DNA of 16,378 nt, taken from NCBI GenBank assembly GCA_031266955.1, contig JAISAA010000024.1:1-16378 (forward strand), given 5' to 3'. Shown here piece by piece: positions 6,198-13,512 of the stretch. The stretch's first letter is position 1. Each line of letters begins with the position of its first letter. The notes below the pieces were generated by a model that saw only the letters and a list, made by a program, of their open reading frames with translations, was not told the origin of the DNA and did not search any database. Source of the DNA: Oscillospiraceae bacterium (GTDB taxonomy: Bacteria > Bacillota > Clostridia > Oscillospirales > Oscillospiraceae). A program made the position numbers and the translations under genes.

Positions 6198-9100
6198 CTA
6201 TGAGTAACCGCGCGAGGTTTTGTACTCGAACGTACACCAGTCCGGCTTGTCCTTCGGGTTCCCGCTGAAGCCGGACGATATCGGCAGCGCCAGCATGAGC
6301 GGCTTCACCCTGACCGTCGCCTTGAAATCAAAATATACCTTGGCGTTCGACAGCTTGTACTCGCCTCCCGGAACGTTTTTATGGATTATGTGATTCATAT
6401 TCGTCTGGATCACGTTCCCCACGCGCGTGTACATCTGCGGGGAATAATCCTCGTTCCCGAACGCGAGCAGCAGGAAAATATAAAGGTAATTGCCGTACGT
6501 GAGATGAAAGCCCCGCAGACCGTCGCTCTCCTTCACGCTTGTGCCGCCATCCATACCCGATGAAGAAAAAGCAATTGCCCATTCGTTATCAGGGCGCCCG
6601 TCGCTTTCCGACGTTTTTATAAATTTGACCGGCAACCCGGCTTTCAGCATAGCTATATCATTGGCGCTTTCAGCCGCGATAAGAACTAAAATGAGTATTG
6701 CTTTTATCAAAGGCTCAGGAACAATGCCCCCGGTAGCAACCGATATTGCACTGGCAACGGCTTCAATAGATGCCGCTGTCGGGTCGGTCGGATTGTTCCA
6801 AAAAAACGCAAAGCCGCTCGGGGTATTCAGAAGATAGCGGATCACGTACATCGACGTCAGCGCGGCGTTGACGTTCTCCTTGCTTGTCCCCTTGCCGTAA
6901 AGCAGGTATTCGCACTCCGCGCCCAGCGCGTAATTGTGGAACGAGTAAATCATTTTTGTCGTCAGGGATTTGTTGTAGGAGTCCTTGGGGTCGATGCTGA
7001 GCCAGGTTTTCGGCGTTGACGCCGAGCCCTGGACGGAGGCATATGCGGCGCTGTGATTTGACAGCGTTATTTGGTTCCCGTCGTACTTGCCTTCCAAAAG
7101 CTTATACTTCCCCTCATTTTCATAACTGTAATAGCTGAACATATTGACGGCGTATTCGGCGGCGAAAAGCGAATCGCGGCGGTTTTTCAGCTCGCCCCCG
7201 AAATCCTTCGCCAGCCCGACGGCGAGGTCCACAAGGCTCCCCAGTCCCTCGCCGAGGCCGAAGGCGTCGCCCGACGCGGCTATATTGTTCTCCGTCACGC
7301 CCTCCGCGGTCTGCTCCTCATTCGCCTTGTCCTTTCCCATGCTCATATATTCCTTGTATTTGCTGTCCCCGGCCGCTTTGTTGTCGGTTTTTCCGCCGTC
7401 AAATTTCGATACCATCCAGCCGTACATCGGGTTTTGCGGCGCCGTCAGATCCGGGGCGTTCGTCGCGTTGAGAACGACCGTGACGGCGGGGTCCGCCGCC
7501 GGGGTAAAGCTGAAGGACGAGTCTGTATACGAATCCAGCTCGCTTTTCGTCTGCTTGATCGACGCCGCCCTTATCCCGGACGCGCTTTTCGCCGTCGCCG
7601 CGTCGGTTATGTCCTTTATTTTTCGGCCGCCGTACTTCATTTCGTCCAGCTCCGCTATGAGGCCGTCGTAGAGGGCCTTCATATCCGTAACGCGCGTTTT
7701 CAGCTCGTCTATGCCGGCCTCCGAAATTTCGTCCGGGCCGAGCTGCCGGCCCGCCTCCGTGTCTCCGTTTTTGATATCCGTGATCTCCCGGCTGTCCGTC
7801 TCGCCCATTTCCGTCACGGAGGTTCCCGCTTTGTCCTCCCAGACGTCAAACGCGCTTTTATACTCCCGGAGCTCGTCTTTCATACTGTTCAGCGTTCCGG
7901 CGACGCCGTCAAGCTTGTCGCTGAACGCCTTCAGGCTCGACCTGTCGGAGCTTATCTCGCTGTAAATATCCATTACCGTCCGGTTTACCGTTTTGCCGTC
8001 TATCTGATGCAAGGCCGGGTCTATCGCCTCTTTGTTTTCCCTCGCCGTCGATATCCGCTGCATTATCGCGATGTATTTCAGATATTTATCGGAGGAGCCT
8101 TCGTCGCCCGCGGACGAGAGCACGGAGCTGTAAATGCCCATCACCTGCGAATATAATGTGTAATAATGCTCGTAATACGACTTTTCGGAGTCCGCGCCGT
8201 CGTAGCCCGCGTAGGACGTCCCGTTCAGCGAAAAACCGCCGGACGCGTCGTAAACGCCCTCCGCCGCGTCCTCGCTCATGTACGAAAAGGCGTTTTCGAG
8301 CCTCATATAATACGTCAGCAGAGTGCTCGAAGCCGTATCCAGCGCGCTTTGCCTGATAATTACGGCGTTGTAGTTTTGCGCCCAGTATTGAATATCGTAT
8401 ATTCCGCTGTTGTATTCCGGGAACGCGTTTTCAAGCTGCGTTTTCGCGTTTTTGTACGACGTTATCGCCCGCGCCGTGTTCGTGATCAGGCTTCGCAGCT
8501 GACCCAGGCCCGCCGTTGTCTCGCCGTCATAGTCGTCGGCGTAAAAATCCGACAGGCGGTATACCGTTTTTCGTACCTCGCTTATCGAGCCCGTGTTGAA
8601 CAGGTCCTTTACAAACGCCTCGTGCAGCTTTTTGAACTTTTCCCGGTACGAGTTCAGGTGGTCGGCGATATCCTGGAGCTTCTCTTTCGACGGCGAGAGC
8701 TCCTGATACGCTTTCAGCTTTACGTAGATGCCGTAGGCTTTTTCCATAAGCGCGTTTTCCGCCTCGTAATACCCGCGCTTTTTCTCGGCGAGCTCCTGAT
8801 CGTCCTTCGCGTGCTCCAGCGCGGAGCTGTTGTCGCCCAGCTCCTTCAGGAAATTTGACGTGATATTTATCGGCGCGCGGTATTTCATAAACTCGACGAG
8901 CTGGTCCTTGACGACCGTCGGATTGGCGAGGTCGGCGTCCGCGACGGGCGTGATCGCCTCCGCAAGGTCGGTTTTTATCTCGGTTTGCAGCAAATCAGCG
9001 ACGTCGTCCCCGCCCGCCAGCGCCCTTATGCTCGAAATAAGCGTTTTCGATTCCTCGTCGCTTAGCCCCTGCGATTTCAGCATACGGGCGAAATACCCGG

Positions 9101-9404
9101 CGGAGCTCTCGTAAAACTCCTCGATATTCTGGCAGGAGGCGACGAGGCCGTAATAGTCGTTCAGGTCAAAATCGTAATGGGTCAGCAGGGAATTTAGCGC
9201 CAAGTCCCCGGCGGACTCCACAAGGTTTTTCGCCAGCCTGACGCGGCTCAAATCCACAAACAGCGACGTGAACGCGATGCACGGCACTAAGACTATCGAC
9301 AGGAAAACCGATATCGCCCCCCGCGACGCGCCGCGGCTCCGGCGGCTCATATGCGGGCGGGGGATAAACCGCCCGGTTTTTTGCCTGCGCCAAAGCTTTT
9401 TCAT
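6198..9404 (-). CDS. DUF5702-type Tad pilus-associated protein (large TadG-like)
   Basis: At 1068 residues this is the largest protein here. After a basic N-terminus it has one hydrophobic segment (about 30-51) in RGAISVFLSIVLV, then the VDLSRVRLAKNLVESAGDLALNS stretch typical of DUF5702/TadG-like proteins, in which a membrane anchor precedes a large extracytoplasmic domain. The middle (about 90-800) is rich in helical and coiled-coil-like sequence. A second hydrophobic stretch lies near 870-920, followed by the conserved-looking Y-x-x-YLYIFLLLA segment and a C-terminal beta-rich part. The +5 position after Gly29 is Phe, not Glu, so prepilin-type processing is uncertain. The ATG overlaps the TGA of the TadE-like gene by four bases (ATGA), implying translational coupling, with AAGGAG about 12 bases upstream; Met19 is an alternative. 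Codons for about 860-955 (6540-6830) are noticeably more AT-rich. The family is confident. Its exact role, perhaps an envelope adaptor of the pilus, is unknown. Confidence 0.82.
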   Translation of the reverse strand: MKKLWRRQKTGRFIPRPHMSRRSRGASRGAISVFLSIVLVPCIAFTSLFVDLSRVRLAKNLVESAGDLALNSLLTHYDFDLNDYYGLVASCQNIEEFYESSAGYFARMLKSQGLSDEESKTLISSIRALAGGDDVADLLQTEIKTDLAEAITPVADADLANPTVVKDQLVEFMKYRAPINITSNFLKELGDNSSALEHAKDDQELAEKKRGYYEAENALMEKAYGIYVKLKAYQELSPSKEKLQDIADHLNSYREKFKKLHEAFVKDLFNTGSISEVRKTVYRLSDFYADDYDGETTAGLGQLRSLITNTARAITSYKNAKTQLENAFPEYNSGIYDIQYWAQNYNAVIIRQSALDTASSTLLTYYMRLENAFSYMSEDAAEGVYDASGGFSLNGTSYAGYDGADSEKSYYEHYYTLYSQVMGIYSSVLSSAGDEGSSDKYLKYIAIMQRISTARENKEAIDPALHQIDGKTVNRTVMDIYSEISSDRSSLKAFSDKLDGVAGTLNSMKDELREYKSAFDVWEDKAGTSVTEMGETDSREITDIKNGDTEAGRQLGPDEISEAGIDELKTRVTDMKALYDGLIAELDEMKYGGRKIKDITDAATAKSASGIRAASIKQTKSELDSYTDSSFSFTPAADPAVTVVLNATNAPDLTAPQNPMYGWMVSKFDGGKTDNKAAGDSKYKEYMSMGKDKANEEQTAEGVTENNIAASGDAFGLGEGLGSLVDLAVGLAKDFGGELKNRRDSLFAAEYAVNMFSYYSYENEGKYKLLEGKYDGNQITLSNHSAAYASVQGSASTPKTWLSIDPKDSYNKSLTTKMIYSFHNYALGAECEYLLYGKGTSKENVNAALTSMYVIRYLLNTPSGFAFFWNNPTDPTAASIEAVASAISVATGGIVPEPLIKAILILVLIAAESANDIAMLKAGLPVKFIKTSESDGRPDNEWAIAFSSSGMDGGTSVKESDGLRGFHLTYGNYLYIFLLLAFGNEDYSPQMYTRVGNVIQTNMNHIIHKNVPGGEYKLSNAKVYFDFKATVRVKPLMLALPISSGFSGNPKDKPDWCTFEYKTSRGYS

Positions 9405-10060
9405 TTGACAAATTGCTCCTTCGCCTTGTCTATGGAGTTTTTAATTTTCGCCTTGCCCTCGTCAAATTTTTCTTTCACGCCTGTCTGCTCTAAATAGTCC
9501 TCGGCCATATTAATGTTCCGCATAAATTCCGGCACGTCCGTCACGGCGGCCTCCGCGTGCGTCGTGACCTTTAGGATGAAAATGTCCTTTGCCCCGAGCA
9601 GCTTGACCGGCACCGGGACGCGGTACTCCAAATCCACTGAAAACGTCGAATACACGACGTTGTTGTCAAACGTTATCACCGTTTCGGACGGCTCGGGCTT
9701 CATACCGGAGAAAAGCCCCGTGCTGACGTTGCCGAGCCGTGTTTTCAAATCCTCCTCGATCTTGCTTTTTACGCTTGCCATACCGGAAAAGTATCTGTAC
9801 GGCGCGATGTAATCCGGCGAGTGCTTCAGCGTGTCCTCAAACTCAGGGAGCGCGCCGGTCTCGTCGACGTAGCCGAGCATCGGGTCGGCGCAATAGGCCG
9901 CCCCGTTCAGCGTCACCTCCGTGACTATCGCCTCGACCTTGCATTTTTCAAAGTAGGCGTTCCCGATAAAAATCAGCAGAAAGATCACGAGGAACGTGAC
10001 GGGAAACACTATCGTCGCTTCTATCACGACGAGGCCGTTTTCATTTTTCAGCTTTCGCAT
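9401..10060 (-). CDS. tadE: TadE-like pseudopilin
   Basis: I start this gene at ATG 10058-10060, giving 219 residues, because GGAGG lies eight bases upstream and the prepilin leader then falls at the N-terminus: MRKLKNENG, with Gly9 at -1 and Glu14 at +5 in GLVVIEATIVFP, followed by a 20-residue hydrophobic helix. The frame stays open further upstream to 10204, but that extension is Arg/Pro-rich and overlaps the pilin gene. After the helix come about 185 residues, with ANAYFEKCKVEAI-like spacing typical of TadE proteins, a beta-rich domain and a charged C-terminal helix. TadE proteins are minor pilin-like subunits cleaved by the same peptidase as Flp and thought to help assembly or the pilus tip. 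It follows the pilin gene by 118 bases that contain hairpins, and overlaps the DUF5702 gene by four bases. Confidence 0.85.
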   Translation of the reverse strand: MRKLKNENGLVVIEATIVFPVTFLVIFLLIFIGNAYFEKCKVEAIVTEVTLNGAAYCADPMLGYVDETGALPEFEDTLKHSPDYIAPYRYFSGMASVKSKIEEDLKTRLGNVSTGLFSGMKPEPSETVITFDNNVVYSTFSVDLEYRVPVPVKLLGAKDIFILKVTTHAEAAVTDVPEFMRNINMAEDYLEQTGVKEKFDEGKAKIKNSIDKAKEQFVK

Positions 10061-10080
10061 TTGCCCGTCCTCCGTTTTTT

Positions 10081-10131
10081 CGGCTTTTGCCGGCTTTCGT
10101 GCAAGCCGACTGGAACGCCCGCGCCCGCGGG
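10081..10131 (-). other. Hairpin cluster between the pilin and tadE genes
   Basis: The 118-base gap after the pilin gene contains three short stems: CCCGCG/CGCGGG (10118-10131), CGGCTT/AAGCCG with a six-base loop (10091-10108), and CGGC/GCCG with a TTTT loop on the plus strand (10081-10092). The last two overlap and would be alternatives. No T-run follows on the minus strand. They may protect or process the 3' end of the pilin message so that pilin is made in excess; this is inferred from position. Confidence 0.4.
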
Positions 10132-10178
10132 AGCGAAATAAATACCCGCGCGACGCAAGCGTCCCGGACTCTGCGCGT

Positions 10179-10403
10179 TTAGGCGGGGGGAGGAGCAATG
10201 GCATTATCCGCGGTACTATTGACTTGGTTGAACAGCCTGTTCAGCAAATTCGAGATATTATTACGGAAGATGATCGCCAGCACGATCGCGATGCCGATCA
10301 GCACGACGATCGCGACGATGTTGACCTCGCCGTCTTCCTTTGTGAAAAACTCCCGAAGCCTTGCCTTTGCCAACACGGCGAATATTGCGAGTCTGTTTAA
10401 CAT
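10179..10403 (-). CDS. flp: Flp1-like type IVb pilin
   Basis: This 74-residue protein should be the major pilin. A basic N-terminal part (1-24) ends in FFTKEDG; cleavage after Gly25 would leave EVNIVAIVVLIGIAIVLAII, the hydrophobic helix that packs the pilus core, followed by RNNISNLLNRLFNQV and a short Pro/Ala tail. Length, hydrophobic profile and position between tadC and tadE fit the clostridial Flp1-like family. Classical Flp pilins have Glu at +5; here +5 is Val30, while the acidic residue is at +1 (Glu26). The ATG has AAAGGAG about ten bases upstream and begins 45 bases after the TadC gene. The gap contains an AT-rich palindrome around TATATATA. The predicted mature pilin has about 49 residues. 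The leader cut site is inferred, not proven. Confidence 0.88.
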   Translation of the reverse strand: MLNRLAIFAVLAKARLREFFTKEDGEVNIVAIVVLIGIAIVLAIIFRNNISNLLNRLFNQVNSTADNAIAPPPA

Positions 10404-10448
10404 ATCTGCGCGTCTCCTTTCTTCAAGCTTATATATAAAGACAACGGC

Positions 10449-11318
10449 TTACGCCCCGATACTCGCGAATATCGGCACGATCACCATTATCAGTATACCT
10501 ACGAACATAAGGCTGATGGGGATCAGCAGCTTGCTCGCCGCCTTTTCCCCCTGCCGTCTGACGTTTTGCTTCTTCGCCGCCCAGACCTCCTTGCTTTGCT
10601 CCTTGAGCATAAAGGCCAGCTCGCTGTTGCCCTTTACAAGGCCCTGGACGAGCGTGGACGTGAATTTCTTGATCTCCGGGATGACGCACCTCACTCCGAA
10701 CTCGAACAGCGCGTCCACCTCCGCCTCGCCGTTTTTCATCTCGTCCACCGCCCGCTGCATTTCGAGATACAGCGTCGCCGTACCTGTGTACGCGACCTCC
10801 TCCCATGCCTCCCGCAATATCATACCGGCGTTCGTCAGCAGCGCGAGCTTTGAGATGACCTCCGAAAAATCCCTCAGCATTTCCTCCGAGCGCTTCAGTA
10901 TTTTCTTTTCCGTCACGGTACCGAAATAGTAGTAGGCCAGCCCGGAGAAAATCAGCATGACGCCGAGCGCCGCGACGTGGTTCGCGAGCCCGTAGAGCAC
11001 GAAGGCGAGGACCGCGACCGTCAGCGCCATCGTGAGCTTTTGCGCGTAGACGACGCGTAGATAATAGTCCGCGTACCGCTCTCCGTACAGCACGGACACC
11101 TCGCGGCGCAGCTTCCTGTCGCTCTTTGATTTATACGGGTATTTCACGGCCTCGATGAGCGCGAGCCCGACGAAATATATCTCCTTCAGCGGATATTCCT
11201 TTTCCACTAACGGCTCGAACAGCACGGCGCTGCGATAGCCCTTGACATACAGCCCGAGCCACGCCGCCAGCAGCAGCGCGCCTATCCCGAATATGACGTA
11301 ATTTGCGAGCGTGAGCAT
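10449..11318 (-). CDS. tadC: TadC-like inner-membrane platform protein (GspF / T2SSF domain)
   Basis: The 289-residue integral membrane protein carries one T2SSF-type domain (about 145-270), with the pattern FSEVISKLALLTNAGMILREAWEEVA and later GNSELAFMLKEQS, and a C-terminal hydrophobic helix (about 265-286, KLLIPISLMFVGILIMVIVPIF) that is highly typical of TadB/TadC/GspF proteins. Further membrane segments lie at about 5-24 and 93-135. In Tad systems, TadB and TadC form the membrane platform through which the TadA ATPase drives insertion of pilin subunits. The start is ATG 11316-11318 behind AGGAGGTG, which directly abuts the stop codon of the TadB gene 19 bases upstream, so the genes are tightly coupled. 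The assignment as TadC rather than TadB rests on gene order after TadA and TadB. Confidence 0.9.
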   Translation of the reverse strand: MLTLANYVIFGIGALLLAAWLGLYVKGYRSAVLFEPLVEKEYPLKEIYFVGLALIEAVKYPYKSKSDRKLRREVSVLYGERYADYYLRVVYAQKLTMALTVAVLAFVLYGLANHVAALGVMLIFSGLAYYYFGTVTEKKILKRSEEMLRDFSEVISKLALLTNAGMILREAWEEVAYTGTATLYLEMQRAVDEMKNGEAEVDALFEFGVRCVIPEIKKFTSTLVQGLVKGNSELAFMLKEQSKEVWAAKKQNVRRQGEKAASKLLIPISLMFVGILIMVIVPIFASIGA

Positions 11319-11337
11319 AAGACCGCGTACACCTCCT

Positions 11338-12201
11338 CTATATCTTGATATCCAAAAGCTCTTTGCCGATGAAATGCGCCGCGGCGAACAGCGCGGCGGC
11401 GGCCGTCGTCGATATTAGCCCCGCTACAGTTGTGAAATTCCGCGCGAAATCGGGGCTCATCAGCTTTATCATACCCACGAGGGCTATCGGCATAACGACC
11501 ATAATGCTCTGCTCGGTCTTGTTCGCGGTGACGACGGTCTCGATATCCTCTTTTATCTCTAACTTGTCGGAGAGCACCTCGTGCGCGCCGCGTATCGTGT
11601 CCTTGATATTGCCGCCCTTCCGGAAGCAGACCCTGAACACGTTCGCAAAGCTCAAAATATCGTCGATGCCGCTCCTGTCCCCGAAATCGCTTAAAAGCTC
11701 TTCAATATCAGCGTTGTTCGCCATACCGGACAGGATTATTTGCAGCTCGCGCAGGATATAGGCGTCCTCCTCGTACTGCACCTTCAAGTCCTCGCTGACG
11801 GCGGCGAACGAATCCGGCACGTTTTTTCCGGCGCCGAGCGAGGTGTTCAGCGCCTCCAGCATATCCCGGAACTGCGCGGTGAGCCTCCGTTTTCTTTTCG
11901 CGATTATCTGCCCCGTTCTCATCGGGAGGAATTTTATCCCCGCGATAAGGCCTCCGGCGCCGCAAAACAGCGCGTTTGAAAAATACGTTATCTCCGTCGC
12001 CTCCCCGAATTCGTCCTTGCCGATGCCGCCGTAAAACAAATAGCCGACGGCGGCGCCGACCGCGAAGGCGAGCAGGAAATACGCCGCCTTTTCGAGCGGG
12101 CTCATATAATAGACCCTGTAATTGACCGCCTTTATATTTGTCACGGAGCGGTAATACGCGGGCTCGCGCGGCGCCTTCGGTCCTTTTGTGAGCAGTCCCA
12201 T
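11338..12201 (-). CDS. tadB: TadB-like inner-membrane platform protein (GspF / T2SSF domain)
   Basis: This 287-residue membrane protein is the partner platform subunit. It has a soluble N-terminal part with two hydrophobic segments (about 37-60 and 74-92), a basic stretch AKRKRRLTAQF, then the T2SSF-like helical domain (about 105-235) containing FRDMLEALNTSLGAGKNVPDSF and FRVCFRKGGNIKDTIRG, and two C-terminal hydrophobic segments (about 233-250 and 258-278). The FRKGGN sequence corresponds to the G-G-x-L/I motif common in TadB proteins. It begins 28 bases after the TadA ATPase gene and ends 19 bases before TadC. TadB, TadC and TadA together convert ATP turnover into pilus assembly at the membrane. 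No missing part is evident. Confidence 0.9.
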   Translation of the reverse strand: MGLLTKGPKAPREPAYYRSVTNIKAVNYRVYYMSPLEKAAYFLLAFAVGAAVGYLFYGGIGKDEFGEATEITYFSNALFCGAGGLIAGIKFLPMRTGQIIAKRKRRLTAQFRDMLEALNTSLGAGKNVPDSFAAVSEDLKVQYEEDAYILRELQIILSGMANNADIEELLSDFGDRSGIDDILSFANVFRVCFRKGGNIKDTIRGAHEVLSDKLEIKEDIETVVTANKTEQSIMVVMPIALVGMIKLMSPDFARNFTTVAGLISTTAAAALFAAAHFIGKELLDIKI

Positions 12202-12229
12202 TTTCGATTCCCCTTTTTTTGCTTGCCGT

Positions 12230-13468
12230 TTATATTTCGGCGTTTATGCCCGCAAGGCGCAGCTTCAGCGTATTTTGAAGCGGGTTTTCCGTCCGGCGCA
12301 GGCTTCCGGAGACTTTTTCGAGGGACGAGTGCTCGTCCTCCTCGAACGCGTACAGCGGATTCAGTTTTATTTCGCCCTGCTCGCAGCCGAGCACCTCGGT
12401 GATCTCCATCGTCCGCCTCGAATGGTCGCGCAGGCGCGAGAGGTGGATTATCATATCGAGCGCGGAGGCCGTCTGCTGGCGTACCGCCTCAAGCGGCAGC
12501 CCCGCCGAGCCTTGCAGCACCATAGTTTCAAGGCGGCTTAGCATATCGTGCGTGGAATTGGCGTGCCCGGTGGACAGCGAGCCGTCGTGCCCCGTGTTCA
12601 TCGCCTGCAGCATATCAAGCGCCTCCGCGCCGCGCACCTCGCCGACGACGATGCGCTCGGGGCGCATACGCAGCGACGCTCGGATGAGGTCGCGTATCGT
12701 TATCTGCCCCGCTCCGGCGGAGTTGGCGTTTCGCGTCTCAAGACTGACGAGGTTGTCTATCCCCTTTATTTGCAGCTCCGCGGAGTCCTCTATCGTGATG
12801 ACGCGCTCGGATTTCGGGATAAAATCGGAAAGCGCGTTCAAAAACGTGGTCTTGCCGGAGCCCGTGCCGCCGCTTATGAAAATATTGTACTTCGCCTGTA
12901 CGAAAAGCCTCAGCTTGTCGGCTATCTCCCGCGTGAGCGAGCCGTATTCTATCAGCTTTTCGACAGTCATAGGCGTTTTGGAGAACTTACGTATCGTCAT
13001 CGTCGGCCCTCCGAGCGCTATGGGCGGAAGCACGACGTTCACGCGCGAGCCGTCCGGAAGCCGCGTATCCACTATCGGGTTCGCCTGGTTGACCTCTCTC
13101 CCGGCGAGACCGACTATGCGCTGTATGACGTCCTCTAACCGGCGCTGGCTTTCAAACTGCCGATCTAACTTTATAAGCGCGCCGTCCTTTTCGATAAAAA
13201 CATTCTCGTGCCCGTTTATCATGACCTCGGTGACGGAGTCGTCCGCGAGTATGCCGTCGAGCAGCCCGAAGCCGCGTATGGAGCTGTATATCTGCCGCAC
13301 CATCTCCACCGCGGTCTCGATAGGGCAGTACTCAGAGCCGATGCGCCGGCGCACGAGCTCCTCTGTTTTTTCCTCAAGCTCCTCGTCGCTTATACTGCTG
13401 AGCGGCAGGTTATCAGCTATGTATTTTCTTACGTCGGCAATTATTTCCCGTTCTCTTTCGGGCAGCAT
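12230..13468 (-). CDS. tadA: TadA/CpaF-type secretion motor ATPase
   Basis: At 412 residues this is a full-length type II/IV secretion ATPase of the CpaF/TadA branch. The N-terminal domain (about 1-165) includes DGILADDSVTEVMINGHENVFI and PIVDTRLPDGSRVNVVLPP, both characteristic of CpaF. The Walker A is GGTGSGKTT (200-208, Lys206), an Asp box follows at IEDSAELQI (226-234), a Walker B region at RIVVGEVRGAEALDML (272-287), and a His box at TGHDGSLSTGHANS (292-305). All residues expected for a hexameric ATPase are present. It powers pilus assembly from the cytoplasmic face of the membrane. The ATG start lies 44 bases after the TadZ-like gene. The C-terminus, after about 380, is less conserved. 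This is the most confident anchor for calling the locus Tad. Confidence 0.96.
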   Translation of the reverse strand: MLPEREREIIADVRKYIADNLPLSSISDEELEEKTEELVRRRIGSEYCPIETAVEMVRQIYSSIRGFGLLDGILADDSVTEVMINGHENVFIEKDGALIKLDRQFESQRRLEDVIQRIVGLAGREVNQANPIVDTRLPDGSRVNVVLPPIALGGPTMTIRKFSKTPMTVEKLIEYGSLTREIADKLRLFVQAKYNIFISGGTGSGKTTFLNALSDFIPKSERVITIEDSAELQIKGIDNLVSLETRNANSAGAGQITIRDLIRASLRMRPERIVVGEVRGAEALDMLQAMNTGHDGSLSTGHANSTHDMLSRLETMVLQGSAGLPLEAVRQQTASALDMIIHLSRLRDHSRRTMEITEVLGCEQGEIKLNPLYAFEEDEHSSLEKVSGSLRRTENPLQNTLKLRLAGINAEI

Positions 13469-13512
13469 ACCGTTTCCGCCTTTCCCAAAAAACTTTTACG
13501 GGCCCGCGCCCC

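Noticed and set aside
7071..8156. 361-codon plus-strand open frame
   Set aside because: It is antisense to the DUF5702 gene, Arg/Val-rich and without a domain signature.
10061..10204. N-terminal extension of the TadE-like gene to an ATG at 10204
   Set aside because: The extra 48 residues are low-complexity Arg/Pro sequence, would overlap the pilin gene, and would push the prepilin leader inside; ATG 10058-10060 has a better ribosome site.
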